A stretch of 64,000 bases of DNA from Pseudomonas entomophila L48 (GCF_000026105.1 NC_008027.1:4608501-4672500), one strand, 5' to 3'; counted from the first letter of the stretch, positions 16,910-26,413 are shown. Numbers and translations: made by a program. The notes: generated by a model from the sequence alone, not told the origin.

Positions 16910-17039
16910 CCCGACCCAGCCTAGAATCTGCGGCGCGCCCAAAAGCCCCATTCCTTCAGCTTGGGATAAGGCCTATGGGAAACAGGGAATTTGCGCAAAC
17001 AAGGGCAGCGTTGCAACAGCCTCTGAAACAGGCAACGGG

Positions 17040-18260
17040 CTATCCGACAATCAACCCGTCGGCCTGCAACAGGGTTTCCAGGCAATGCTCCCGGACCCCA
17101 TAGAACGCCTTCAACTGGCCGATCTTTTCCAGCAACGCGGTGTTGTCCTGCGGCTGTCGGCGCTTGACCGCGAGGATCATCTTGTTCTTGTTGGTGTGCT
17201 CCAACGAAATGAACTCGAAGACCTTGGTCTCGTAGCCACAGGCCTCGAGGTACAGTGCACGCAGGCTGTCGGTAAGCATCTCGGCTTGCTGGCCCAGATG
17301 CAGGCCGTACTGCAGCATCGGCTGCAGCATGCCTGGGCTGTGCAGTTGCGGACGGATCTGCTTGTGGCAGCACGGCGAGCACATGATGATCGCGGCGTTG
17401 CAGCGGATACCGGTATGGATGGCGTAATCGGTGGCGATATCACAGGCGTGCAGGGCAATCATCACCTCGATGGCCTCGGGCACCACGCTGCGCACGTCGC
17501 CACATTCGAACACCAGCCCCGGGTGCTCCAGCCGTGCGGCTGCCGCATTGCACAGCTCGACCATGTCCTGGCGCAGTTCCACGCCTGTTACTTGCGCCTC
17601 ACGCCCCAAGGTATTGCGTAGGTAGTCGTGCATGGCGAAGGTCAGGTAGCCCTTGCCCGAGCCGAAATCGGCCACCCGCAGGGGTTGCTGCGCGGTCACC
17701 GGGGCGCCGCTGAGGGCGTGGTCGAAGACTTCGATGAACTTGTTGATCTGCTTCCACTTGCGCGACATCGAGGGGATCAGCGCGCCTTGCGCATCGGTCA
17801 CGCCCAAGTCGCGAAGGAAAGGCCGCGACAGCTCCAGGTAACGCTTCTTCTCCCGGTCATGCCCGCCTGTGGTTGCTTCGCGCGATGCCTGCTGGGCCAG
17901 GTGACGGCGCAGCATCGGCTTGCCCTTCTTGCTGAATTCCAGTTGCACTTCGCCGGTAGCGGTGAACAGGTGGGCGTTGCGAAAGCTCTCCGGCAGCAGG
18001 TCGGCGACCAGTGCCTGCGCCGGCTCCAGCGGCAGGTTGCGGGTGATGTCGCGGGTCTGGTGGCGGTAGACCAGTTGCAGGTTCATCTCGCCCTTGATCT
18101 GCACCGGCTTGGCGATGATCCGTTGCAGCGTCTGGTCGGCGCCGACATGGCGCGCCAGCACCAGCTTGCTCAGGCTGCCGTCGGCCAGGGCGTCGGCCAG
18201 CAGGTCGAGGAACTGGGCACGCGCGTCCGGCGTATTGGGGGCGGAGGAAGGGGAAGACAT
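17040..18260 (-). CDS. METTL25/GSTCD-like SAM-dependent methyltransferase
   Basis: 406 residues, cytoplasmic. The N-terminal third is family-specific (KPVQIKGEMNLQLVYRHQTR). The Rossmann methyltransferase domain begins at ~residue 200 with the SAM motif RVADFGSGKGYLTFAM, followed by VTGVELRQDMVELC and LVFECGDVRSV. The motif IMCSPCCHKQIRPQ matches the conserved Cys-Pro-Cys-Cys-His of Methyltransf_32 proteins. Substrate is unknown; RNA modification is a guess for the family. Single gene between the HTH module and a REP pair. Confidence 0.82.
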   Translation of the reverse strand: MSSPSSAPNTPDARAQFLDLLADALADGSLSKLVLARHVGADQTLQRIIAKPVQIKGEMNLQLVYRHQTRDITRNLPLEPAQALVADLLPESFRNAHLFTATGEVQLEFSKKGKPMLRRHLAQQASREATTGGHDREKKRYLELSRPFLRDLGVTDAQGALIPSMSRKWKQINKFIEVFDHALSGAPVTAQQPLRVADFGSGKGYLTFAMHDYLRNTLGREAQVTGVELRQDMVELCNAAAARLEHPGLVFECGDVRSVVPEAIEVMIALHACDIATDYAIHTGIRCNAAIIMCSPCCHKQIRPQLHSPGMLQPMLQYGLHLGQQAEMLTDSLRALYLEACGYETKVFEFISLEHTNKNKMILAVKRRQPQDNTALLEKIGQLKAFYGVREHCLETLLQADGLIVG

Positions 18261-18365
18261 GGGGAACGGGTGCCTCGGAATGCGGGGGCGCTATGCGCAA
18301 TGCCGCACATTCTACGTTGATGCAGGTCCCCCGCGAACCCCTGTGCATGGCACCGGCCATGCCGG

Positions 18366-18452
18366 TGTTCGCGGGTCAAGCCCGTTCCTACAGGGACCGC
18401 ACCAACCTCAAGAGCGGCACTGAACCTGTAGGAGCCGGCTTTGCCGGCGAAA
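18366..18452. repeat. Two diverged REP elements, inverted
   Basis: Left element reads GTTCGCGGGTCAAGCCCG then TTCCTACAGG; right element reads CCTGTAGGAGCCGGCTTTGC then CGGCGAAA. Located in the gap between the methyltransferase and TPM genes. Confidence 0.8.
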
Positions 18453-18490
18453 GGGCCACTGCAGGCAGCACAAGACGTTGTGCTGTGCAC

Positions 18491-19099
18491 TCAGTCGAGA
18501 ATCACTAACCGATTGGGCAGCTCATTACGCGCATGGGTCGGCGGCACATGCTCGCTGAGCAGTTCACCACAGGCCTCGATGCACTCGACGAACCCTTGCA
18601 ACGTCCGCCCCTGGCGCACCTGTTCGGTGAACCGGGCTACGATGACCTCGCGCGCCTGCTCCGGCAGGTGCCGGGCGATGCCCTCGTCGACCAGGATCTC
18701 GACATGCCGCTCGGCTTCGCTGACAAAGATCAGCACCCCGGTGGCGCCAGCGGTGCGCTGCAGGTTGAGTTCGAGAAACTGCTGGCGGGCCAACCCAGAG
18801 GCGCGCCGGCGGCGCAGCACGGCAGGCACCACCCAGGCGGACAAGCGAGGGTGACGCAACAGCAGGCACAGGCTGATGAAGGTCAGCATCTGCGCCAGCA
18901 GCAGGCCATTGACCCCGATCCCGCCCAGCCACAGGTGCAGCACGCCGGGCACCAGCAACGCCAACAGGGCGGCCCAGAGCAACGGAAGATAGGGGAAGTC
19001 GTCGGCGCGGCGGGCCAGCACGGTCACCAGTTCCGCGTCGGTGCGCCGCTCGGCGCGGGCGATCGCCTCGGCGATCTGGCGCTGTTCGTATTCGGTCAT
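18491..19099 (-). CDS. TPM-domain membrane protein
   Basis: 202 residues. N-terminal half of a TPM domain (YEQRQIAEAIARAERRTDAELVTVLARR), two membrane segments at ~38-58 and ~62-82, then the remaining conserved part (ATGVLIFVSEAERHVEILVD, ARHLPEQAREVIVARF). TPM proteins are usually found with LemA and a longer TPM protein; here it stands alone between the methyltransferase and bglX. Role unclear (envelope quality control or phosphatase-like in plant relatives). Confidence 0.8.
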   Translation of the reverse strand: MTEYEQRQIAEAIARAERRTDAELVTVLARRADDFPYLPLLWAALLALLVPGVLHLWLGGIGVNGLLLAQMLTFISLCLLLRHPRLSAWVVPAVLRRRRASGLARQQFLELNLQRTAGATGVLIFVSEAERHVEILVDEGIARHLPEQAREVIVARFTEQVRQGRTLQGFVECIEACGELLSEHVPPTHARNELPNRLVILD

Positions 19100-19299
19100 G
19101 CCATCGTCTCTCGAGCGTTCTTATCGTTGTTATCCCGGCATCGGGGTGGCGAGAGTGTATCTCAACAAAGGCTTCATATAAGGCATAATCCGCGGCTGCG
19201 TCGGATCATGGATGAATGATCCCTAAAATCGCCAGTGGACACGACAACAACAGACGTACGAATAGTCTCGGCCTTTCGCCTCACTCAACAACGGAATTG

Positions 19300-21591
19300 A
19301 TGATGAAACTGTCTTTGCTGGGCCTGGCCATGGGCCTTGCCAGTCAGGCGGCCCTTGCCGCCACCCCCGCCCCGCCCCTGCAGGACAAGCAGGCCTTCAT
19401 CGACCATCTGATTGGCCAGATGACCGAAGCCGAGAAAATCGGCCAGTTGCGCCTGATCAGCATCGGCCCCGAAATGCCCCGCGAGAAGATCCGCGAGGAG
19501 ATCGCCGCCGGGCGCATCGGCGGTACCTTCAACTCCCGTACCGCCCCCGAGAACCGGCCAATGCAGGACGCCGCCATGCGCAGCCGCCTGAAGATCCCGA
19601 TGTTCTTCGCCTACGACACCATCCACGGTGAACGCACCATCTTCCCGATCGGCCTGGGCCTGGCCTCGTCCTGGGACATGGACGCCATCGCCAAGGTCGG
19701 CCGCACCTCGGCCATCGAGGCTGCCGCCGATTCCCTGGACATGACCTTCGCGCCGATGGTCGACATCGCCCGGGACCCGCGCTGGGGCCGCACCAGCGAA
19801 GGCTTTGGCGAAGACACCTACCTGACCTCGAAGATCGGCCAGGTGATGGTCAAGTCGTTCCAGGGCTCAAGCCCGGCCAACCCCGACAGCATCATGGCCA
19901 TCGTCAAGCACTTCGCCCTGTACGGCGCGGTGGAAGGCGGACGCGACTACAACACGGTCGATATGAGCCTGACGAAGATGTACAACGACTACCTGCCCCC
20001 CTACCGCGCCGCGCTCGACGCCGGTGCCGGCGGGGTGATGGTGGCGTTGAACTCGATCAATGGCGTGCCGGCCACCTCCAACACCTGGCTGATGAACGAC
20101 CTGCTGCGCAAGGAATGGGGCTTCAAGGGCGTGACCATCAGCGACCACGGCGCCATCCAGGAGCTGATCCGCCACGGCGTCGCCCGCGACGGCCGTGAGG
20201 CGGCCAAGCTGGCGATCAAGGCCGGCATCGACATGAGCATGAACGACACCCTCTACGGCGAAGAGCTGCCGGGGCTGCTGAAGTCCGGCGAAGTCAGCCA
20301 GGCCGAACTGGACCAGGCAGTGCGTGAGGTACTGGGCGCCAAGTACGACATGGGGCTGTTCAAAGACCCCTATGTGCGCATTCCCAAGGCCGAAACCGAC
20401 CTGAAGGACTACTACGCCGACGACCGCCTGCACCGTGCCACCGCACGCGACGTGGCACGCCGTGGCCTGGTGCTGCTGGAGAACCGCGAGCAGACCCTGC
20501 CACTGAAAAAGGCCGGCACCATCGCCCTGGTCGGCCCCCTGGCCGATGCGCCGATCGACATGATGGGCAGCTGGGCAGCCGACGGTAAACCACAACACTC
20601 GGTCACCGTGCGCGAGGGCCTGCGCCGTGCCGTCGAAGGCAAGGCCAAGCTGGTCTACGCCAAGGGTTCGAACGTGACCGGCGACAAAGCCATGTTCGAC
20701 TACCTGAACTTCCTCAACTTCGACGCCCCGGAAATCGTCAACGACCCACGCCCGGCCGCAGTATTGATCGACGAAGCGGTCAAGGCCGCGCAACAGTCGG
20801 ACGTGGTGGTGGCCGTGGTCGGCGAGTCCCGTGGCATGTCCCATGAGTCGTCGAGCCGCACCACCCTGGAAATCCCGGCGGTGCAACGCGACCTGATCAA
20901 GGCGCTGAAAGCCACCGGCAAACCGCTGGTGCTGGTGCTGATGAACGGCCGCCCGTTGTCGATCGCCTGGGAACGCGAACAGGCCGACGCCCTCCTCGAA
21001 ACCTGGTTCAGCGGCACCGAAGGCGGCAACGCCATCGCCGACGTGCTGTTCGGTGACTACAACCCATCCGGCCGCCTGGCCATCACCTTCCCGCGCTCGG
21101 TCGGGCAAATCCCGATGTACTACAACCACATGCGCATCGGCCGCCCGTTCACCCCCGGCAAGCCTGGCAACTACACCTCGCAGTACTTCGAAGAACCGAA
21201 TGGCCCGCTGTATCCGTTCGGCTACGGCCTGAGCTACACCAGCTTCGACCTGTCGGGCCTGGCGCTGTCGCAGAAGGAACTCAAGCGTGGTGGCAACCTG
21301 CAGGCCAAGGTGACCGTGAAGAACACTGGCAAGCGCGATGGCGAGACCGTGGTGCAGTTGTACATTCAGGATGAAAGCGCCTCGATGAGCCGCCCGGTCA
21401 AGGAGCTGAAGAACTTCCAGAAGCTGATGCTCAAGGCCGGCGAGTCGCGAACCTTGACCTTCGACATCAATGAGGAAGACCTGAAGTTCTACAATGGCCA
21501 GCTGCAGCGGGTGGCCGAGCCGGGGCAATTCAATGTCCAGGTCGGCCTCGATTCACAAGCGGTGCAGCAGCAGAGCTTCGAGCTGCGTTAA
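19300..21591 (+). CDS. bglX: Periplasmic beta-glucosidase, GH3 family
   Basis: 763 residues from ATG 19300 (GGAATTG just upstream), with signal peptide ending ASQAALA. GH3 N-domain with SEGFGEDTYLTSKIG, IVKHFALYGAVEGGRDYN, and nucleophile Asp282 in VTISDHGAI; then the GH3 C-domain (MMGSWAADGKPQHSVTVREG) and a C-terminal fibronectin-III-like domain (VTVKNTGKRDGETVVQLYIQ). Length agrees with E. coli BglX (765). Cleaves beta-glucosides in the periplasm. It has its own promoter region opposite the TPM gene; a REP pair separates it from the next two-component genes. Confidence 0.93.
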   Translation: MMKLSLLGLAMGLASQAALAATPAPPLQDKQAFIDHLIGQMTEAEKIGQLRLISIGPEMPREKIREEIAAGRIGGTFNSRTAPENRPMQDAAMRSRLKIPMFFAYDTIHGERTIFPIGLGLASSWDMDAIAKVGRTSAIEAAADSLDMTFAPMVDIARDPRWGRTSEGFGEDTYLTSKIGQVMVKSFQGSSPANPDSIMAIVKHFALYGAVEGGRDYNTVDMSLTKMYNDYLPPYRAALDAGAGGVMVALNSINGVPATSNTWLMNDLLRKEWGFKGVTISDHGAIQELIRHGVARDGREAAKLAIKAGIDMSMNDTLYGEELPGLLKSGEVSQAELDQAVREVLGAKYDMGLFKDPYVRIPKAETDLKDYYADDRLHRATARDVARRGLVLLENREQTLPLKKAGTIALVGPLADAPIDMMGSWAADGKPQHSVTVREGLRRAVEGKAKLVYAKGSNVTGDKAMFDYLNFLNFDAPEIVNDPRPAAVLIDEAVKAAQQSDVVVAVVGESRGMSHESSSRTTLEIPAVQRDLIKALKATGKPLVLVLMNGRPLSIAWEREQADALLETWFSGTEGGNAIADVLFGDYNPSGRLAITFPRSVGQIPMYYNHMRIGRPFTPGKPGNYTSQYFEEPNGPLYPFGYGLSYTSFDLSGLALSQKELKRGGNLQAKVTVKNTGKRDGETVVQLYIQDESASMSRPVKELKNFQKLMLKAGESRTLTFDINEEDLKFYNGQLQRVAEPGQFNVQVGLDSQAVQQQSFELR

Positions 21592-21605
21592 GCAGGTACG
21601 GCTCC

Positions 21606-21670
21606 TTTGCGGGACAAGCCCGCTCCTACAAGGCTTCACATCTTCCTGTAGGAGCGGGCTTGCCCCGCGA
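21606..21670. repeat. REP pair (GCGGGCTTGCCCCGC type)
   Basis: TTGCGGGACAAGCCCGCTCC followed by TACA, then CTGTAGGAGCGGGCTTGCCC CGCGA in inverted order, 14 bp after the bglX stop. Confidence 0.85.
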
Positions 21671-21709
21671 TGAGGCCGGCACAGACAACCAAGATCCCGG
21701 ATCCGCCCC

Positions 21710-23467
21710 ATGCCCTCATCCTTCCGCGCCCTGCGCCTGGGTCTGATCATCCTGCTGATCCTGGTCGGCACCTCCCTCAGCGCCGGCTGGGCCATGCACC
21801 AGGCCAAACGCCAGGCGCTGGAAACCGACGCCCGCCGAGCCAGCCAGCAACTGGGCTTGTACGCCAACGCCCTGCACACCCTGATCGAACGCTACCGCGC
21901 CCTGCCTGCCGTGCTGGCACTGGACCCGGAGCTGGTCGACGCCTTGCGCGGCCCGGTCACCGAGCAGGTGCAGGACGCTCTGAACCGCAAGCTCGAACGC
22001 ATCAACGGCGCCGCCAACTCCTCGACCCTGGAGCTGCTCGACCGCACAGGCCTGGCCATCGCGGCCAGCAACTGGCGCCTGCCGACCACCTACGTCGGCT
22101 CGAACTATGGCTTCCGCCCCTATTTCAAACAGACCCGCAGCCAAGGCAGCGGCCGCTTCTACGCGGTCGGCGTGACCAGCGGCGTGCCGGGTTACTTCCT
22201 GTCCAGCGCGGTGAACGACGAGCATGGCCGCTTCCTCGGCGCCATGGTGGTCAAGCTGGAGTTCCCCGAGCTCGAACGCGAATGGCGCCAGGGTAGCGAC
22301 ATCCTGCTGGTCAGCGATGCCCGCGGCATCACCTTCATCGCCAACCAGGAAGGTTGGCGCTATCGCGAGTTGCAGCCACTGAGCGGCGCCGACCGCGCTG
22401 AACTGGCCGAAACCCGCCAGTACGACAAACAACCCCTGGTGCCCCTGCAGCACCAAGCCTTGACCCGTTTCACCGAAAACAGCCACCTGGCCCGAGTACA
22501 GGGCCCGGATGGCAATGCCGAGTACCTGTGGGAAAGCTTGCCCCTGGAGGCCGAAGGCTGGACCCTGCACCTGCTGCGCAAACCCCAGGTGGCCGAGGAC
22601 GGTCGCAACGCCGCCCTGGCCGCCGCCGCGATCTGGCTGAGCCTGGTGTTCGCCGCGCTGTTCGTCAGCCAGCGCCTGCGCCTGGCCCGCCTGCGCCAGC
22701 GCAGCCGCGAAGTGCTCAAACGCCAAGTGGAAGAGCGCACCCGCGAACTGCGCACCGCCCAGGAAGGCCTGGTGCAATCGGCCAAGCTGGCGGCGCTGGG
22801 GCAGATGTCGGCCGCCCTCGCCCACGAGATCAACCAGCCGCTGACCACCCAGCGCATGCAGCTGGAAACCCTGCGCCTGCTGCTCGACCAGGGCCGCCAC
22901 GAACAAGCCCGCCTGGCCCTGGAGCCGCTGGAACAGATGCTGACGCGCATGGCCGCGCTCACCGGGCACCTGAAGACCTTCGCCCGCAACAGCCCCGGCG
23001 GCCTGCGCGAACGCCTCGACCTGGCCACCGTGGTCGATCAAGCCCTGCACCTGCTGGAGGCGCGCATTCGCGCCGAGGACGTCGAGGTGGCCCTGTACCT
23101 GGCGCGCCCGGCCTGGGTGCGCGGCGACGCGATCCGCCTGGAGCAGGTGCTGATCAACCTGTTGCGCAATGCCCTCGACGCCATGGCCGACAAGCGCTAC
23201 AAACGCCTGGAGATCCGCATCGAGGCCGACGCGAGTCTTTGGCGCCTGAGCGTGCTCGATTCCGGCGGTGGCATCGCGGATGCCGACCTGGCCAAGGTGT
23301 TCGATCCGTTCTTCACCACCAAGCCGGTGGGCGAAGGCCTGGGCCTGGGCCTGGCAATCTCCTATGGCATTGTCATCGATGCCGGTGGCAGCCTGCAGGT
23401 CGAGAACCTGCCGGGCGGCGCACGCTTCAGCCTCACCCTGCCCCGCGACCTGGAGCCTGTATGTTGA
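21710..23467 (+). CDS. mifS: DctB/MifS-type sensor histidine kinase
   Basis: 585 residues. Transmembrane helix at ~10-28, a periplasmic double-PAS/Cache sensor domain (TYVGSNYGFRPYFKQTRSQG is typical of DctB), second helix at ~300-320, a coiled linker, H-box ALAHEINQPLTTQRM, then HATPase motifs (INLLRNALDAMADKR, DSGGGI, GLGLGLAISYGIV). Detects a dicarboxylate in the periplasm and phosphorylates the regulator encoded next. It overlaps that gene by 7 bp. Length and the downstream 2-oxoglutarate permease favour the MifS branch over true DctB. Confidence 0.85.
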   Translation: MPSSFRALRLGLIILLILVGTSLSAGWAMHQAKRQALETDARRASQQLGLYANALHTLIERYRALPAVLALDPELVDALRGPVTEQVQDALNRKLERINGAANSSTLELLDRTGLAIAASNWRLPTTYVGSNYGFRPYFKQTRSQGSGRFYAVGVTSGVPGYFLSSAVNDEHGRFLGAMVVKLEFPELEREWRQGSDILLVSDARGITFIANQEGWRYRELQPLSGADRAELAETRQYDKQPLVPLQHQALTRFTENSHLARVQGPDGNAEYLWESLPLEAEGWTLHLLRKPQVAEDGRNAALAAAAIWLSLVFAALFVSQRLRLARLRQRSREVLKRQVEERTRELRTAQEGLVQSAKLAALGQMSAALAHEINQPLTTQRMQLETLRLLLDQGRHEQARLALEPLEQMLTRMAALTGHLKTFARNSPGGLRERLDLATVVDQALHLLEARIRAEDVEVALYLARPAWVRGDAIRLEQVLINLLRNALDAMADKRYKRLEIRIEADASLWRLSVLDSGGGIADADLAKVFDPFFTTKPVGEGLGLGLAISYGIVIDAGGSLQVENLPGGARFSLTLPRDLEPVC

Positions 23468-24795
23468 ATTCCGTGATCGTCGTCGACGACGAAGCCAGCA
23501 TCCGCACCGCCGTGGAGCAGTGGCTGAGCCTGTCGGGTTTCAATGTGCAACTGTTCGCCCGTGGCGAGGACTGCCTGGCACAGCTGCCCAAGCACTTCCC
23601 CGGGGTGATCCTCAGCGATGTGCGCATGCCTGGGCTGTCCGGCCTGCAACTGCTCGAGCGGTTGCAGGCCGAGGATCCCGACCTGCCGGTGATCCTGCTG
23701 ACCGGCCACGGCGATGTGCCCATGGCGGTGGACGCCATGCGCAACGGTGCCTACGACTTCCTGGAAAAACCTTTCACCCCCCAGCACCTGATGGGCAGCC
23801 TGCACCGCGCCCTGGAAAAGCGCCAGCTGGTGCTGGAGAACCGCCGCCTGCACGAACAGGCCGACCTGCGAGGCAAACTGGAGATGACCCTGCTGGGCAT
23901 GTCCCAGGGCTTGCAGCAATTGCGTCGCCAGGTGCTGGACCTGGCGAGCCTGCCGGTCAACGTGCTGATCCGTGGCGAAACCGGTAGCGGCAAGGAGCGC
24001 GTGGCCCGCTGCCTGCACGACTTCGGCCCGCGCGCCGACAAGCCGTTCGTCGCGCTCAATTGCGCGGCCATTCCCGAAGCCCTGTTCGAGGCCGAGCTGT
24101 TCGGCCATGAAAGTGGCGCCTTCACCGGCGCCCAGGGCAAGCGCATCGGCAAGCTGGAGTACGCCAACGGCGGCACGGTGTTCCTCGACGAGATCGAAAG
24201 CATGCCACTGGCTCAGCAAGCCAAGCTGCTCAGGGTGATCCAGGAGCAGAAGCTCGAGCGGCTTGGCGCCAACCAGAGCATCGCCGTCGACCTGCGCATC
24301 ATTGCCGCGACCAAGCCCGACCTGCTTGAAGAGGCCCGCGCCGGACGCTTTCGCGAAGACCTGGCCTATCGGCTGAATGTCGCCGAACTGCGCCTGGCGC
24401 CCTTGCGTGAACGACGCGAGGATATTCCCCTGCTGTTCGAGCATTTCGCCCGTGCCACCGCTGAGCGCCTGGGGCGTAGCGCACCACCGCTGGGCGGTGC
24501 GCAGCTTGCGCGGCTGCTGACCCATGATTGGCCGGGCAACGTGCGCGAGCTGGCCAATGCCGCCGAGCGCCATGCGTTGGGGTTGGGCTCGCCGAATCTG
24601 GAAGAAAGCCCCGCTGGCCAGTCACTGGCCGACCAGATGGAAGCGTTCGAGGCGCAATGCCTGCGGGCTTCGTTGCGCCTGCACAAGGGTGAGATCAAGG
24701 GTGTGATGGAGGCATTGCAGCTACCGCGGCGGACGCTGAACGAGAAAATGCAACGGCACGGGTTGGTGCGAGAGGATTTTGTCGAGCGCGAGTGA
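23461..24795 (+). CDS. mifR: Sigma-54-dependent response regulator (DctD/MifR type)
   Basis: 444 residues. Receiver domain with phosphoacceptor Asp53 (GVILSDVRMPG) and KPF near residue 102; AAA+ domain with Walker A GETGSGKE, the sigma-54 contact loop ESGAFTGAQG (GAFTGA ~219-224), Walker B VFLDEIESM; C-terminal Fis-type HTH (GVMEALQLPRRTLNEKMQRHG). All activator motifs are intact. It most likely drives the -24/-12 promoter at 24999 in front of the permease gene. Start ATG 23461 overlaps the kinase stop. Confidence 0.9.
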   Translation: MLNSVIVVDDEASIRTAVEQWLSLSGFNVQLFARGEDCLAQLPKHFPGVILSDVRMPGLSGLQLLERLQAEDPDLPVILLTGHGDVPMAVDAMRNGAYDFLEKPFTPQHLMGSLHRALEKRQLVLENRRLHEQADLRGKLEMTLLGMSQGLQQLRRQVLDLASLPVNVLIRGETGSGKERVARCLHDFGPRADKPFVALNCAAIPEALFEAELFGHESGAFTGAQGKRIGKLEYANGGTVFLDEIESMPLAQQAKLLRVIQEQKLERLGANQSIAVDLRIIAATKPDLLEEARAGRFREDLAYRLNVAELRLAPLRERREDIPLLFEHFARATAERLGRSAPPLGGAQLARLLTHDWPGNVRELANAAERHALGLGSPNLEESPAGQSLADQMEAFEAQCLRASLRLHKGEIKGVMEALQLPRRTLNEKMQRHGLVREDFVERE

Positions 24796-24843
24796 GCGGA
24801 AATCCGCCTATCGCTGACCGCCAACGAGCAAGAATCCGCCTAT
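24796..24843. promoter_or_regulatory. Repeated AATCCGCCTAT sites, candidate enhancer elements
   Basis: AATCCGCCTAT occurs at 24801-24811 and 24833-24843, 32 bp apart (about three helical turns). The first lies in the dyad GCGGA-AA-TCCGC (24796-24807). They are about 155-200 bp upstream of the sigma-54 promoter, a normal distance for activator binding sites. Confidence 0.45.
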
Positions 24844-24876
24844 TCCTACAGACACGACCCTTATCGTCATGAAGTT

Positions 24877-24960
24877 TTTCGCCGGCAAGGCCGGCTCCTA
24901 CAGGGATCGCATCAGGCCAGGTGATACGCGCCCTCTGTAGGAGCCAGCCTTGCTGGCGAA
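24877..24960. repeat. REP pair
   Basis: TTCGCCGGCAAGGCCGGCTC (left, ending CCTACAGG) and CTGTAGGAGCCAGCCTTGCT (right, ending GGCGAA), between the regulator and permease genes, upstream of the sigma-54 promoter. Confidence 0.8.
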
Positions 24961-24998
24961 CAGCCCCCGCACCGCAAATGGGCATCTGCGCCCCTCTT

Positions 24999-25014
24999 TG
25001 GCACACCTCCTGCA
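24999..25014 (+). promoter_or_regulatory. kgtP: Sigma-54 (-24/-12) promoter of the permease gene
   Basis: TGGCACACCTCCTGCA matches the sigma-54 consensus TGGCACRNNNNTTGCW at every defined position but one (C for T), with correct GG-GC spacing. Transcription would start near 25025, 50 bp before the permease ATG. Confidence 0.85.
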
Positions 25015-25049
25015 AAACCCTTCTCAAGCTGCGCCTCGAGCGCGCTCCA

Positions 25050-25059
25050 CAAAAACAAC
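25050..25059 (+). promoter_or_regulatory. kgtP: CA-rich Crc/Hfq-type motif at the ribosome binding site
   Basis: CAAAAACAAC fits the AANAANAA pattern and directly abuts the GAGAAGG ribosome binding site of the permease. In Pseudomonas such motifs mediate catabolite repression by Hfq/Crc. Confidence 0.45.
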
Positions 25060-25074
25060 GAGAAGGTATCCCTG

Positions 25075-26394
25075 ATGGATAACGCCAGCACTCTGCCCAC
25101 CGGGGCGGCCGTTGCGCCCGCCGTGGAAAAATCCACCGCCAGCCGCCTCAAATCGATCTTCAGTGGTTCCATCGGCAACATGGTCGAATGGTACGACTGG
25201 TACGTCTACGCCGCATTCTCGCTGTACTTCGCCAAGGCCTTCTTCCCCGCCGGCGACACCACCGCACAACTGCTCAATACCGCCGCGATCTTCGCCGTGG
25301 GCTTCCTCATGCGCCCGATCGGTGGCTGGTTGATGGGCCTGTACGCCGACCGCAAGGGCCGCAAGGCGGCGTTGATGGCTTCGGTACTGCTGATGTGCGC
25401 GGGCTCGCTGGTGATCGCGCTCACCCCGGGCTATGAAACCATCGGCGTTGCCGCACCGATCCTGCTGGTGGTCGCCCGCCTGATGCAGGGCCTGTCGGTC
25501 GGTGGCGAGTACGGTACCTCGGCCACCTATCTCAGCGAGATGGCCAGCAAGGAACGCCGCGGCTTCTTCTCCAGCTTCCAGTACGTCACCCTGATCTCCG
25601 GCCAGCTCATCGCGTTGGCGGTGCTGATCATCCTGCAACAGACGCTCACCACCGAGCAGCTGTATGCCTGGGGCTGGCGTGTGCCGTTCGTGATCGGCGC
25701 GCTGTGCGCGGTGGTCGCCCTGTACCTGCGCCGTGGCATGGAAGAGACCGCCTCCTTCACCAAGAAGGAGAAGTCCAAAGAGAGCCTGATGCGCACCCTG
25801 ATGCGCCATCCCAAAGAGCTGATGACCGTGGTCGGCCTGACCATGGGCGGCACCCTGGCCTTCTACACCTACACCACCTACATGCAGAAGTACCTGGTCA
25901 ACACCGTAGGCATGAGCATCAGCGACTCGACCACCATCTCGGCGGCCACTTTGTTCCTGTTCATGTGCCTGCAACCGATCATCGGTGGCCTGTCGGACAA
26001 GATCGGCCGGCGCCCGATCCTGATCGCCTTCGGCGTGCTCGGCACCCTGTTCACCGTGCCGATCCTCAGCACCCTGCACACCGTGCAGACCTGGTGGGGC
26101 GCGTTCTTCCTGATCATGGCCGCGCTGATCATCGTCAGCGGCTACACCTCGATCAACGCCGTGGTGAAGGCCGAGCTGTTCCCCACCGAGATCCGCGCCC
26201 TGGGTGTCGGCCTGCCCTACGCCCTGACTGTGTCGATCTTCGGCGGCACCGCCGAGTACGTGGCCCTGTGGTTCAAGAGCAATGGCATGGAGACCGGCTT
26301 CTACTGGTACGTCACCGGCTGCATCGCCTGCTCGCTGCTGGTGTACGCGACCATGAAGGACACCAAGCAGCATTCGCGGATCACCACCGACTGA
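25075..26394 (+). CDS. kgtP: MFS 2-oxoglutarate/dicarboxylate permease
   Basis: 439 residues, twelve predicted membrane helices, MHS subfamily of MFS. Signatures: NMVEWYDWYVYAAFSLYFAK at the first helix, MRPIGGWLMGLYADRKGRK (the loop 2-3 motif), VGGEYGTSATYLSE. Closest to KgtP/PcaT 2-oxoglutarate permeases. The upstream sigma-54 promoter and adjacent DctB/DctD-like system indicate substrate-induced uptake of a C5 (possibly C4) dicarboxylate by proton symport. RBS GAGAAGG. A strong terminator follows at 26414. Confidence 0.88.
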   Translation: MDNASTLPTGAAVAPAVEKSTASRLKSIFSGSIGNMVEWYDWYVYAAFSLYFAKAFFPAGDTTAQLLNTAAIFAVGFLMRPIGGWLMGLYADRKGRKAALMASVLLMCAGSLVIALTPGYETIGVAAPILLVVARLMQGLSVGGEYGTSATYLSEMASKERRGFFSSFQYVTLISGQLIALAVLIILQQTLTTEQLYAWGWRVPFVIGALCAVVALYLRRGMEETASFTKKEKSKESLMRTLMRHPKELMTVVGLTMGGTLAFYTYTTYMQKYLVNTVGMSISDSTTISAATLFLFMCLQPIIGGLSDKIGRRPILIAFGVLGTLFTVPILSTLHTVQTWWGAFFLIMAALIIVSGYTSINAVVKAELFPTEIRALGVGLPYALTVSIFGGTAEYVALWFKSNGMETGFYWYVTGCIACSLLVYATMKDTKQHSRITTD

Positions 26395-26413
26395 TCCACG
26401 TTCGCTGAATGGC

